This document shows, in pieces, positions 16,474 to 24,897 of a stretch of DNA of 64,000 nt (position 1 is its first letter; each line of letters begins with the position of its first letter). Made by a program: the position numbers and the translations under genes. Under the pieces are notes generated by a model. The model was not told where the DNA came from, did not search any database, and saw only the letters and a list, made by a program, of their open reading frames with translations. The stretch is from an uncultured Prevotella sp. (GTDB lineage Bacteria; Bacteroidota; Bacteroidia; Bacteroidales; Bacteroidaceae), in NCBI GenBank assembly GCA_944319815.1, contig CALUEX010000053.1:1-64000 (forward strand), given 5' to 3'.

Positions 16474-18510
16474 ATGGAACAAAATACGAACAACAAGAAG
16501 CCAAAGTTCAGCATGAACTGGATTTATATGCTCGTGCTTTTCGGCCTAATCGCCATGTATCTTTTCGGTGGCGATGCCCGCGGAAGCGCAAGCAAAAAGG
16601 TTTCTTACGATGAGTTCAAGACGTTAGTAGCAAAAGGATACGCCTCAAGGATTGTCATCAACAAGGATGAAAGCACGCTGAAGATGTACGTCAACCCACA
16701 AAACATCCGCGACGTATTCAAGAAAGGGGCCAAGAGCACAGGTAACAGCCCGTATGTGACGACCGAGTTCGGAAGTGTTGACAAAGTGGAAACATTCGTC
16801 GAAGCCGAGAAACAGGCCGGGAAATTCAAAGGACAACTAAGCTATGAGAACAAGCGTGGCAACGACTTGTTCAACATATTACTTAGTTTTGGCCCCATCC
16901 TGCTGCTTTTCTTCCTGTGGATATACCTTTGGAGACGCATGAGCGGAGGCGGGGGCGGCTCTGGCGGCGTGTTCAACGTCGGCAAGAGCAAAGCCAAGAT
17001 GTACGAAAAAGGGGCTGACATCAACGTAACGTTCAAGGACGTTGCAGGTCAGGCCGGAGCCAAACAGGAAGTGCAAGAGATTGTAGAGTTCCTGAAAAAC
17101 CCGAAAAAATACACCGACCTTGGCGGCAAAATTCCCAAGGGAGCGTTGCTTGTCGGCCCTCCGGGAACCGGAAAGACGCTACTGGCCAAGGCCGTTGCAG
17201 GAGAGGCCGGCGTGCCGTTCTTCTCGATGAGCGGCTCCGACTTCGTTGAAATGTTCGTCGGCGTGGGTGCAAGTCGTGTGCGCGACCTGTTCCGACAGGC
17301 AAAAGAGAAAGCCCCGTGCATCATCTTCATCGACGAGATTGATGCCGTAGGACGTGCCCGAAGCAAGAACCCTGCCATGGGCGGAAACGACGAACGAGAG
17401 AACACTCTCAATGCCCTGCTGACCGAGATGGACGGCTTCGGGACGAACAGCGGCGTCATAATACTCGCCGCAACCAACCGTGTCGATATGCTAGACTCGG
17501 CCCTTCTGCGCGCCGGACGTTTCGACCGACAAATCAACGTAGACCTTCCCGACCTTAACGAGCGCAAGGAAATATTCAACGTCCACCTGAAACCGGTGAA
17601 GATTGACTCTACGGTTGACGTGGATATTCTGGCCCGACAGACCCCAGGGTTCTCCGGGGCAGACATTGCCAACGTATGTAACGAGGCCGCGCTTATAGCC
17701 GCACGCCACGACAAGACGCACGTAGGCAAGCAAGACTTCCTTGACGCCGTAGACCGAATTATCGGCGGTCTTGAGAAGAAGACAAAGGTAATGACCGAAG
17801 GCGAACGCCGCACCATCGCACTGCACGAGGCCGGGCACGCCACGATTTCATGGTTCCTTGAGCACGCCAACCCACTGGTCAAGGTGTCAATCGTGCCCCG
17901 CGGCCGCGCACTCGGCGCCGCTTGGTATATGCCCGAGGAGCGACAAATCACGACCAAGGAAGAGATGCTCGACGAGATGTGCGCAACACTGGGTGGCCGA
18001 GCTGCCGAGGAACTGTTCACGGGCCATATATCAACAGGCGCGATGAACGACCTTGAGCGCGTCACCAAGAGCGCATACGGCATGATAGCATACGCGGGAA
18101 TGAGCGACAAGCTGCCCAACATCTGCTATTACAACAACAACGAGTACAACTTCCAGAAGCCTTACTCCGAGACAACGGCAAAAATAATGGACGACGAGGT
18201 GCTCGCCATGATTAACGAGCAATACGAACGCGCCAAGGCTTTGCTGCTCGAGCACAAGGAAGGGCACAACAAGCTGGCGGAGCTTCTTCTCGAACGCGAG
18301 GTCATCTTCGCCGAAGACGTCGAGCATATCTTCGGCAAGCGTCCATGGGTCAGCCGTTCAGAGGAAATAATGGAAAGCAAGAACGACAGTAAGGCGGACA
18401 ACGACAACCAAGACGCCATTGAAGACAAGACCCCGGCCAAAGATGCTTTCGGCGAAGAAAACGCCACCGCCGAAAGCACTGACGGCGAACAAACGGAGGA
18501 GAAGAACTAA
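16474..18510 (+). CDS. ftsH: ATP-dependent zinc metalloprotease FtsH
   Basis: A protein of 678 residues. FtsH is the hexameric inner-membrane AAA+ protease that degrades unassembled membrane proteins and short-lived regulators. Seen: TM helix 1 (about 14-32), periplasmic domain, TM helix 2 (about 132-153), Gly-rich linker, Walker A GPPGTGKT (228-235), Walker [10 protein letters not shown], second-region-of-homology arginines in [10 protein letters not shown], and the zinc site HEAGH (451-455) with a third ligand Glu/Asp region after ALGAAWYMP. The C-terminus is an acidic, low-complexity tail (about 620-678). It is co-transcribed with rsfS and ends in a long hairpin before cdsA. Confidence 0.98.
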   Translation: MEQNTNNKKPKFSMNWIYMLVLFGLIAMYLFGGDARGSASKKVSYDEFKTLVAKGYASRIVINKDESTLKMYVNPQNIRDVFKKGAKSTGNSPYVTTEFGSVDKVETFVEAEKQAGKFKGQLSYENKRGNDLFNILLSFGPILLLFFLWIYLWRRMSGGGGGSGGVFNVGKSKAKMYEKGADINVTFKDVAGQAGAKQEVQEIVEFLKNPKKYTDLGGKIPKGALLVGPPGTGKTLLAKAVAGEAGVPFFSMSGSDFVEMFVGVGASRVRDLFRQAKEKAPCIIFIDEIDAVGRARSKNPAMGGNDERENTLNALLTEMDGFGTNSGVIILAATNRVDMLDSALLRAGRFDRQINVDLPDLNERKEIFNVHLKPVKIDSTVDVDILARQTPGFSGADIANVCNEAALIAARHDKTHVGKQDFLDAVDRIIGGLEKKTKVMTEGERRTIALHEAGHATISWFLEHANPLVKVSIVPRGRALGAAWYMPEERQITTKEEMLDEMCATLGGRAAEELFTGHISTGAMNDLERVTKSAYGMIAYAGMSDKLPNICYYNNNEYNFQKPYSETTAKIMDDEVLAMINEQYERAKALLLEHKEGHNKLAELLLEREVIFAEDVEHIFGKRPWVSRSEEIMESKNDSKADNDNQDAIEDKTPAKDAFGEENATAESTDGEQTEEKN

Positions 18511-18530
18511 GATATGTTTTGATTTTCGTG

Positions 18531-18616
18531 GAGGAGTTGCACGACTTAAAGCCATAAACGCAAACAAGCACAAGCGTTGACGCTGTTGGCTTTAGCTCCT
18601 GCAACTCCCCTTTTTT
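18531..18616 (+). terminator. long hairpin terminator after ftsH
   Basis: GAGTTGCA...TTAAAGCC pairs with GGCTTTA...TGCAACTC, with a T run (TTTTTT) at 18611-18616. Confidence 0.75.
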
Positions 18617-18653
18617 ATATTCAAACACCAAAACTTAAAACACCAAACAAGAC

Positions 18654-19505
18654 ATGAAAAACCTAATTACGCGAAGCATAACGGGCGTGATTTTCGTTGC
18701 GGCAATCGTAGTCTGCTTCATGCGCCCTGTCGCAATGGAGTTTCTTTTCGCCCTCGTCACGGGCCTTGCCACGTGGGAATACTGCGGACTGGTAAACAAC
18801 GTCAAGGGCGTACAGGTCAACCGCTTCATCAGCACCGTGGCCGGCGTCTACTTCTTCCTGGCCGTAGGCGGGTTCTGCAGCGGCATCGTGCCCACCGGCG
18901 CGGTATTCATCCCCTACCTGCTTACGCTCGTTTACCTGTTCATAAGCGAGCTTTACGCCAAGACCGAGAACGCCATAAACGACTGGGCCTACACCATGCT
19001 CAGCCAGATGTACATAGCCCTGCCCCTCTCCACCATCAACGTGCTGGCCTTCAACACCGCAGCCGACGGCCAGGTTGTGTTCAACTACCTCGTCCCGCTT
19101 TGCGTCTTCATCTTCCTTTGGGCTAACGACACGGGAGCGTATTGCTGCGGTTCGCTGCTCGGGCGGCACAAGCTGTTCCCGCGTATATCGCCGGGCAAGA
19201 GCTGGGAGGGGTCTATCGGAGGTGCCGTCATCGTGCTCATCGTGGCCTACTTCATAGGTCGCTACGAGGCAGGGCTCAACTCCGAAACCGGCCTTACCGT
19301 GCTGCAATGGATGGGTCTCGGGCTTGTCGTCGTGGTGTTCGGCACGTGGGGCGACCTCGTTGAGTCACTTTTCAAGCGCACGCTCGGCATAAAAGACAGC
19401 GGCAACATACTGCCCGGCCACGGCGGAATGCTCGACCGCTTCGACTCGTCGCTAATGGCCATGCCCGCATCGGTCATCTACCTTTACTCGCTCACGCTGT
19501 TTTAG
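18654..19505 (+). CDS. cdsA: phosphatidate cytidylyltransferase
   Basis: A polytopic membrane protein of 283 residues. CdsA makes CDP-diacylglycerol from CTP and phosphatidic acid, the branch point of phospholipid synthesis. The C-terminal signature is intact: GRHKLFPRISPGKSWEGSIGG (about 178-198) and then FGTWGDLVESLFKRTLGIKDSG, ending LPGHGGMLDRFDSSL, with the acidic metal-binding residues. About seven to eight hydrophobic helices fill the rest. It follows ftsH by 143 bp, separated by a terminator. Confidence 0.96.
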   Translation: MKNLITRSITGVIFVAAIVVCFMRPVAMEFLFALVTGLATWEYCGLVNNVKGVQVNRFISTVAGVYFFLAVGGFCSGIVPTGAVFIPYLLTLVYLFISELYAKTENAINDWAYTMLSQMYIALPLSTINVLAFNTAADGQVVFNYLVPLCVFIFLWANDTGAYCCGSLLGRHKLFPRISPGKSWEGSIGGAVIVLIVAYFIGRYEAGLNSETGLTVLQWMGLGLVVVVFGTWGDLVESLFKRTLGIKDSGNILPGHGGMLDRFDSSLMAMPASVIYLYSLTLF

Positions 19506-19593
19506 CCGGAAAAGGCAACATTTAACAAATATGAGTTCGACATAAAGATACCCTTGGTATGGGAATAAGCCTATACCAAGTACACGTTAAAAA

Positions 19594-19637
19594 CGATAAA
19601 AGCCGTACCGACGTTGTGTCGGTACGGCTTTTATCGT
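19594..19637. terminator. bidirectional terminator between cdsA and acetyltransferase
   Basis: GATAAAAGCCGTACCGAC pairs perfectly with GTCGGTACGGCTTTTATC. An A run on one side and a T run on the other let it serve both convergent genes. Confidence 0.9.
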
Positions 19638-19647
19638 ATCCACGGCA

Positions 19648-20112
19648 TCACCTGCCGAGCCTGTTGCCATACCTGCCCTTGGCCGTGAAGTCGAGCGAGA
19701 ACTTATAGTGAAAGTTGTTCATGCCGCACTTCTCATAGAAGTGGTGTGCCCTCATCCTCAACTGGTTGCAGCACACCTCTATTTGCACGCATCCCGCTGC
19801 CTTTGCCTCCTCGCACGCAGCATCGAACAGCCGGCGGCCCAGCCCCTTGCTCCTTGAGCCTCCTGTCACGGCAAGCTCCATTATTTCGCATATTCGCGCA
19901 GCGTGGTGCAACTGCCGTTCCATCCTTAGGTTGATGCACCCCACAGTCTTGCCGCCGTCCAGGCACACAAGGCACACATACCTTTCGTCGGCAGCCTGCT
20001 CCATGAAAATCCGTTCAAACTCGCCGTAAGGCAGTTCGCTCTCCTCCATTTCGCAAATCAGCGCATACACATCCTTGCAATCCTCGGGCAAGGCTCTTCT
20101 TATATTTTCCAT
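19648..20112 (-). CDS. GNAT-family N-acetyltransferase
   Basis: A protein of 154 residues with GNAT motif A as GGSRSKGLGRRLFDAACEEA (Q/R-x-x-G-x-G type), the preceding strand ICEIMELAVT and the C-terminal motif LRMRAHHFYEKCGM. The architecture resembles PanZ/AAC-like small GNATs; the substrate is unknown. Start ATG 20112 is used; an in-frame ATG at 20124 adds four residues. It is the second gene of a two-gene operon with the VOC protein (20-bp gap). Confidence 0.88.
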   Translation of the reverse strand: MENIRRALPEDCKDVYALICEMEESELPYGEFERIFMEQAADERYVCLVCLDGGKTVGCINLRMERQLHHAARICEIMELAVTGGSRSKGLGRRLFDAACEEAKAAGCVQIEVCCNQLRMRAHHFYEKCGMNNFHYKFSLDFTAKGRYGNRLGR

Positions 20113-20132
20113 ATCAGCAAACATTAAATTCG

Positions 20133-20516
20133 CTATTCAGTAATCTTGACCAAGCAACCTTCAGGCCCCTCAACGCAGCTTTCATAATAGCTGTCGCCCG
20201 TTGTTCGCGGCCCGCTTACCACGCTGTAGCCATCGGCGCGCAGCCTTTCCGTCAGTCCGTCAACGGCCTCCTTGCCGCCGACGCCTATCGCCAAGTGGGC
20301 ATAGCCGACGCGCGGAGCGCTTCCCTCCCATTCGGCAAGCCCCGGGCGCGACATCACCTCAAGCCTCGCCCCGCCGTCGAACGTCAGGAAATACGTCCGC
20401 AGTCCAGTCCTCGGGTTGTGGTACATCCCGCCCGAACGCGCCCCAAAATACTTCATGAAGAACGCCCTCGCGCCCTCCAAGTCGTCAACATACATCGCAA
20501 AATGGTCAATCCTCAT
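20133..20516 (-). CDS. VOC-superfamily (glyoxalase-like) protein
   Basis: A protein of 127 residues with the beta-alpha-beta-beta-beta VOC fold: MRIDHFAMYVDDLEGARAFF at the start (His as metal ligand in the first strand), LRTYFLTFDGGARLEVM in the middle, VGYAHLAIGVGG (second metal His) and GYYESC-VEGPEGCLVKIT at the end. The family includes glyoxalases, dioxygenases and fosfomycin-resistance enzymes; the reaction here is unknown. The ATG at 20516 follows a TACTTTTG promoter; the open frame continues upstream but crosses the promoter and repeats, so it is not used. Confidence 0.88.
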   Translation of the reverse strand: MRIDHFAMYVDDLEGARAFFMKYFGARSGGMYHNPRTGLRTYFLTFDGGARLEVMSRPGLAEWEGSAPRVGYAHLAIGVGGKEAVDGLTERLRADGYSVVSGPRTTGDSYYESCVEGPEGCLVKITE

Positions 20517-20543
20517 ACGCCGATATTCTTTAATTAACACCCG

Positions 20544-20551
20544 CAAAAGTA
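20544..20551 (-). promoter_or_regulatory. -7 box of VOC/acetyltransferase operon
   Basis: Reads TACTTTTG on the minus strand, 28 bp upstream of the VOC start. Confidence 0.6.
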
Positions 20552-20653
20552 AACAAATAAACGGACGCGCGCAAGCGCACACGCCGCAAACAACGAGCCA
20601 CAACGCTAAATTAATGCTGACCTGACAGTGAACACGCTGAAAAAACGCCCCGC

Positions 20654-20765
20654 AATACGTGCCCTTTCGCCTTTCAAAAGGGCACAGATTACAAGGCAAA
20701 AGGGCATCTTTCATAATCCAAAAGGTGTCATCTTGCCAAGTGCCTGATAACCAATCAACTACAAC
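20654..20765. repeat. AAAGG/CCTTT hairpin modules with anchor
   Basis: Modules such as GTGCCCTTTCGCCTTTCAAAAGGGCAC and AAAGGTGTCATCTT are followed by anchor-like TGATAACCAATCAAC. The nearby 20766-20875 is AT-rich with no gene. Confidence 0.65.
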
Positions 20766-20875
20766 AACGACCATTAATATGGCAAAACCGACAAGACCTT
20801 CGCCTTTAAATCCTTAGCAAACGTGGCCGCTTTCAACAGAATTGACAAATTAAAAATTAAACATCAATATAAAAT

Positions 20876-21040
20876 ATGAATATCCGCAAACCGCCAATTG
20901 TAGGGACATAATTTATTATGTCCGCACGCCACGAAGGGGCGTATGTTGGCAAATAATACTGCGTAATACGTTTCTGCGAAACGTGCGGACATAATAAATT
21001 ATGTCCCTACAATGGATGTTGGCTAATTGCGGATATTCAT
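20876..21040. repeat. 165-bp inverted-repeat element, copy 1 (E3)
   Basis: Outer arms ATGAATATCCGCAA / TTGCGGATATTCAT enclose perfect 32-bp inner arms (20897-20928 with 20982-21013; core GTAGGGACATAAT...TTATGTCC). The centre holds CACGAAGGGGCGTATGTT. A 166-bp copy is at 46240. No open frame of note and no transposase. Confidence 0.87.
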
Positions 21041-21057
21041 TATATAAAAAAGCAAAT

Positions 21058-21195
21058 GTCTTAACTCCTTAACTACGCAACTCCTTAACTCCTAAAAACA
21101 AAGCTATTGTCCTTAACTCCTTAGTGAGCGAAGCGAGCGTTAACTACTTTAACTCCTTTAACTACTGATGAATGGGAGCTTTGCGGACATTCATA
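21058..21195. repeat. TTAACTCC phrase repeat and half E3 end
   Basis: Words CTTAACTCCTTAACTAC repeat, with the inverted hairpin GAGCGAAGCGAGCG in the middle, the reverse complement of the words at 40466-40590. A solitary E3-type end, TTGCGGACATTCAT, follows at 21182-21195. Confidence 0.7.
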
Positions 21196-21258
21196 AAAAT
21201 CAGTAATATTGGTTGTTTATGCCGAGAAAAGTTTACATTATATGTCAAGGAAATTGAT

Positions 21259-21266
21259 TATTTTTG
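21259..21266 (+). promoter_or_regulatory. -7 box of DUF362 operon
   Basis: TATTTTTG matches TAnnTTTG, 90 bp before the chosen start at 21356. Confidence 0.55.
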
Positions 21267-21355
21267 CAATGTGGAATAATATACGCACGCCGCTGCGCGC
21301 AAGCTACGAGGGCGCAACAGACGCACTAACGAGAATAACCAAAAACAACAAACAA

Positions 21356-22453
21356 ATGAAAATAACAAGTATCATAAAGCCTATGCTGGCCGCATACGTC
21401 GGCATAGGTATGTTCCCCGGCTGCGGCATGGCACAAACCAACCAAGGCGCAGCCGCCACACAAACGCCCACGCCGGGCAAGGACGGCAACAAGTACGTGC
21501 CCTACGAGCAGCGCACGGGCAACGAGTCAATCGTCTACTTCACGCGAAACCTCGGCCCGGAGGGCCTCATCAAGGCCTACGAACAGGTTAGCGCAAACAT
21601 CAGCGGGCGCACGGGCGTGAAGCTGCACACGGGCGAACAGCACGGCCCCAACATCATCCCCTCGGCATGGGTGAAGGCCCTGATGCAGAAAGACCTGCCC
21701 GGGGCCAGCATCATAGAGACCAACACCTACTACGCCGGCGACCGCTACACCACCGAGCAGCACCGCAAGACGCTGGAGGTGAACGGCTGGACGTTCTGCC
21801 CCGTTGACATAATCGACGAGGAGGATACCACGACGCTGCCCGTCATCGGCGGCAAGTGGTTCACGAAGATGTCCGTGGGCAGCCACCTGCCCGACTACCA
21901 GTCGCTCGTCGTCCTCACCCACTTCAAGGGCCATTCACAGGGAGGCTTCGGCGGAAGCAACAAGAACATCGGCATAGGCTGCGCCGACGGGCGCATCGGC
22001 AAGGCGTGGATACACACCACGCCGAACCAGGACAACCAGTGGGACATAGCCAAGGAAGAGTTCATGGAGCGCATGACCGAGTCGACAAAGTCGGTCATCG
22101 ACCACTTCGGCAAGCACGTGGCCTACGTCAACGTAATGCGCAATATGTCAGTGTCTTGCGACTGTGAGGGCGTCAACGCAGCCCCCGTCGTTACGCCTAA
22201 CGTAGGCATCCTCTCGTCAACCGACATCCTCGCCCTCGACCAGGCGTGCATCGACCTTATCTATGCCATGACCGAGGCCGAGCACCACGACATAGTTGAG
22301 CGCATAGAGACACGCCACGGCCTTCGCCAACTGTCATACATGAAGGAGCTTGGCATGGGTAACGACCGCTACGTGCTAATCGACCTCGACAACGGCGGAC
22401 GCCGCATCACCGCCGCCGAAGCCGTAAAAGGGCTGAAACCTTTTGTCAAGTAA
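21356..22453 (+). CDS. DUF362-domain exported protein
   Basis: A protein of 365 residues. It has a hydrophobic N-terminus (ITSIIKPMLAAYVGIGMFPGCGMAQ) that could be a signal or a lipoprotein signal (Cys in FPGC). The body matches DUF362: SIVYFTRNLGPEGLIKAYE near the start, VKLHTGEQHGPNIIP, and a Cys-containing core (CADGRIGKAWIHT, SVSCDCEGVNAAP, DQACIDLIY). Many DUF362 proteins are ferredoxin-linked with 4Fe-4S motifs, but here the CxC spacing is not a classic ferredoxin motif. It heads a likely operon with an alpha/beta hydrolase (35-bp gap). ATG 21356 is preferred because upstream in-frame starts precede the promoter. Confidence 0.82.
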   Translation: MKITSIIKPMLAAYVGIGMFPGCGMAQTNQGAAATQTPTPGKDGNKYVPYEQRTGNESIVYFTRNLGPEGLIKAYEQVSANISGRTGVKLHTGEQHGPNIIPSAWVKALMQKDLPGASIIETNTYYAGDRYTTEQHRKTLEVNGWTFCPVDIIDEEDTTTLPVIGGKWFTKMSVGSHLPDYQSLVVLTHFKGHSQGGFGGSNKNIGIGCADGRIGKAWIHTTPNQDNQWDIAKEEFMERMTESTKSVIDHFGKHVAYVNVMRNMSVSCDCEGVNAAPVVTPNVGILSSTDILALDQACIDLIYAMTEAEHHDIVERIETRHGLRQLSYMKELGMGNDRYVLIDLDNGGRRITAAEAVKGLKPFVK

Positions 22454-22488
22454 AGAATTTATCTGCAAAATGCTTTTAAGCTAAAAAA

Positions 22489-23601
22489 ATGAAAAAAGAG
22501 AACAACATCAGCAAAAACATACTCTCCATGCCTTCCCTTGGGAAGGCGTGGCGGGGCTTCCTTATTTCAATGCTGCTCACCACCGCAACAATGGCGGCGG
22601 CACAAACTTCAAACAATACAAATATGACAGAAGAAAAACTCAACCTTACGCAGGAATGGGACAAGACCTTTCCTGAAAGCGATAAAGTGAACCACACGAA
22701 AGTGACGTTCCACAACCGTTACGGCGTGACGCTCGCCGCCGACCTTTACACACCGAAAAACGCCACGGGCCGCCTTGCGGCCATCGCCGTGAGCGGTCCG
22801 TTCGGGGCGGTGAAGGAGCAGGCTTCGGGTCTTTACGCACAGAAGCTGGCCGAGCGGGGCTTCATAACCCTGGCCTTCGACCCCTCGTTTACCGGCGAAA
22901 GCGGCGGCTCGCCGCGCTACGTGGCTTCGCCCGACATCAACACCGAGGACTTCTCGGCCGCCGTAGATTACCTGTCAACACGCAGCAACGTAGACCCTGA
23001 ACGCATAGGAATACTCGGAATATGCGGCTTCGGAGGCTTCGCCATCAACGCTGCAGCCAACGACACACGCATCAATGCAACCGTGGCATCTACAATGTAT
23101 GACATAAGCCGCTGCACGGCCAACGGCTATTTCGACGCCAACGACAATGCAGACGCCCGTTACGCAATGCGCCAACAGCTCAACGCACAGCGCACAAAGG
23201 ACTACCTGAGCGGCTCTTACGAACGGGCCGGAGGCGTTGTTGACCCGCTGCCGGCCGACGCACCGCAGTTCGTAAAAGACTATCACGCATATTACAAGAC
23301 CAAGCGCGGATACCACAAACGTTCACTCAACTCTAACGAGGGATGGAACAAAACATCATCGCTGCCTTTCATCAATATGCCCATACTGACTTACAGCGAC
23401 GAGATACGCAACGCCGTAATGGTGGTGCACGGCGAAAAGGCCCACTCGCGCTATATGGGCGAGGACGCCTTCAAGAAGCTGAAAGGCGACAACAAGAAAC
23501 TGCTAATAGTGCCCGGCGCAAACCACACCGACCTTTACGACAACTTGGAGAAAATCCCGTTTGACGAAATCGGGCAGTTCTATAGGGTGTATTTGAAATA
23601 A
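22489..23601 (+). CDS. exported alpha/beta hydrolase with Cys nucleophile
   Basis: A protein of 370 residues. It has a signal-like N-terminus (GFLISMLLTTATMAAAQ), then an alpha/beta-hydrolase domain: AIAVSGPFGAVKEQ (oxyanion strand), AFDPSFTGESGGSPR, nucleophile elbow GICGFGG (about 179-185), and C-terminal VHGEKAHSRYM and PGANHTDLYD with the catalytic His. The elbow has Cys where most family members have Ser (GxCxG), as in dienelactone hydrolases. The coding DNA for residues about 14-24 matches the TTCCCTTGGGAAGGCG phrase repeat, so its N-terminus may be repeat-derived. An internal ATG at 22624 would give a form without signal. The next gene follows by 9 bp. Confidence 0.85.
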   Translation: MKKENNISKNILSMPSLGKAWRGFLISMLLTTATMAAAQTSNNTNMTEEKLNLTQEWDKTFPESDKVNHTKVTFHNRYGVTLAADLYTPKNATGRLAAIAVSGPFGAVKEQASGLYAQKLAERGFITLAFDPSFTGESGGSPRYVASPDINTEDFSAAVDYLSTRSNVDPERIGILGICGFGGFAINAAANDTRINATVASTMYDISRCTANGYFDANDNADARYAMRQQLNAQRTKDYLSGSYERAGGVVDPLPADAPQFVKDYHAYYKTKRGYHKRSLNSNEGWNKTSSLPFINMPILTYSDEIRNAVMVVHGEKAHSRYMGEDAFKKLKGDNKKLLIVPGANHTDLYDNLEKIPFDEIGQFYRVYLK

Positions 23602-23610
23602 GGAAAGAGC

Positions 23611-24159
23611 ATGGTTATGAAGCACACGTCAAGGTTTTTGCTCGCCATATTCCTGATGTTCGCGGCCGGAAGCTTTGCCGCCTGCTCGGAAGACGACCCT
23701 GTGCAGGACGGCATTGAAGGCGACGGTGGAGGCTCCGGCAGCGGAAACGGGGGCGAAAGCAATGGAGATGAAGGCGGAAATGACGGAAACAACGAGGACG
23801 AAAGCATGAACAGGAACATCACGATAACCGTAAACGGCACGGCGTTTGCCGCCACTCTGGCAGACAACGCTGCGGCGGAGGCTTTCGCGGCAATGCTGCC
23901 GCTGACGCTTAAGATGGACGAACTGAACGGCAACGAGAAGTATCATTACCTTGACAGCAGCCTGCCCACCGACTCGTACAGTCCCGGAACAATCAACGCA
24001 GGCGACCTTATGCTGTACGGCTCGTCGTGCGTGGTACTGTTCTACGACACCTTTTCCACCGGCTACAGCTATACTCGCATCGGCAAAATAGACAATCCCG
24101 ACGGACTTGCCGCCAACGTTGGCCGTGGTAGCGCAAGCGTAACGTTCGAGGCGAGGTGA
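23611..24159 (+). CDS. cyclophilin-like-fold lipoprotein
   Basis: A protein of 182 residues. It has a lipoprotein signal (FLLAIFLMFAAGSFAAC, lipobox FAAC) and a Gly/Asn/Glu low-complexity spacer (about 40-67), then a cyclophilin-like beta-barrel domain (ITITVNGTAFAATLADNAA... to ASVTFEAR) of the TM1367-like type. These domains are often found beside flavodoxins and hydrolases in Bacteroidota; prolyl-isomerase activity is not expected. The start may be 23611 or the ATG at 23617. It is the last gene of the operon and is followed by a terminator. Confidence 0.85.
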   Translation: MVMKHTSRFLLAIFLMFAAGSFAACSEDDPVQDGIEGDGGGSGSGNGGESNGDEGGNDGNNEDESMNRNITITVNGTAFAATLADNAAAEAFAAMLPLTLKMDELNGNEKYHYLDSSLPTDSYSPGTINAGDLMLYGSSCVVLFYDTFSTGYSYTRIGKIDNPDGLAANVGRGSASVTFEAR

Positions 24160-24178
24160 CCTGAAGCTTTGGTGAAAA

Positions 24179-24222
24179 CAGCAAAAAGGCCGTACATCCA
24201 TTGTGGGTGCACGGCCTTTTTG
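24179..24222. terminator. terminator between convergent genes
   Basis: AAAAAGGCCGTACATCCA pairs with GGGTGCACGGCCTTTTT (one or two mismatches) with flanking A and T runs. It serves the lipoprotein operon and probably the opposing flavodoxin gene. Confidence 0.8.
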
Positions 24223-24309
24223 TGTATGGTGGAAATGTGTCCTGGTTGTATTGTCTTGCCGTATGGTGTAGAGGTATGCCGCCGCAGACAATGAGAACCT
24301 TTGCCGCTA

Positions 24310-24891
24310 TTACCGCTTTGTTATTTTTCTGGCGGTTTTCAGGCAGGCGCGTCTGTCGCGTTCGGTCAGTCCGGCGTGGTTCTTTGTCCCTCCCTTCTCA
24401 ACGGTCGCAACAATTCTGAAGCCACTCCACTTCAGGATTTCGCGCAAAGCGTTCACTGCGCCGCGGCTTTGCCTGAATAATTTGTTGAAAGGCCAGGGGG
24501 TAGAACATATGGCAATTATTGCCGCACGCTTGCCTTTGTGCAGAGGTTTGGGCATGCCGCAGCGGCTCTCGCCCATCATTCCGTAGACTATGCGGTCGAA
24601 AACCACTTTCAATTCGCCCGGAATGTTGCCCCAATAACACGGCGAACCGACTACTATTGCGTCGGCATTATCAATCATTTCAAGGACTTTTTGCGCGTCG
24701 TCTTCGGGCAATGCACATTTCAGCGTGCTGCGGCATGACATGCAACCGGTGCACGGCTTCACGTTAAGGTCAGCCACGCGCACTACATTGACCTCAGCTC
24801 CTCCAGCTTCTGCGGCGTCCTTAACAATGTCCAACATGCCAGAAACATGGCCTCTACGCCTTGGGCTTGCGTTCAAAATCAATATCTTCAT
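24310..24891 (-). CDS. flavodoxin-family NAD(P)H-dependent oxidoreductase
   Basis: A protein of 193 residues of the NADPH-dependent FMN reductase type. The FMN-phosphate loop is ILNASPRRRGHVSGM (residues 4-18). There is a four-cysteine-like patch CTGCMSCRSTLKC (47-59) seen in iron-sulfur flavoproteins, and the flavin-ring segment DAIVVGSPCYWGNIPGELKVVFDR. The clustered Cys suggest a possible 4Fe-4S centre, to be tested. It lies 6 bp after lpxB, so it may be transcribed with surE-lpxB or alone. It is convergent with the cyclophilin-like lipoprotein operon, a common companion of such genes. Confidence 0.88.
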   Translation of the reverse strand: MKILILNASPRRRGHVSGMLDIVKDAAEAGGAEVNVVRVADLNVKPCTGCMSCRSTLKCALPEDDAQKVLEMIDNADAIVVGSPCYWGNIPGELKVVFDRIVYGMMGESRCGMPKPLHKGKRAAIIAICSTPWPFNKLFRQSRGAVNALREILKWSGFRIVATVEKGGTKNHAGLTERDRRACLKTARKITKR

Positions 24892-24897
24892 GATTTC

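Noticed and set aside
20900..21060. E3 considered as a tRNA-like or structured RNA gene
   Set aside because: Perfect nested palindromes and a second copy elsewhere fit a repeat element better; no cloverleaf or promoter.
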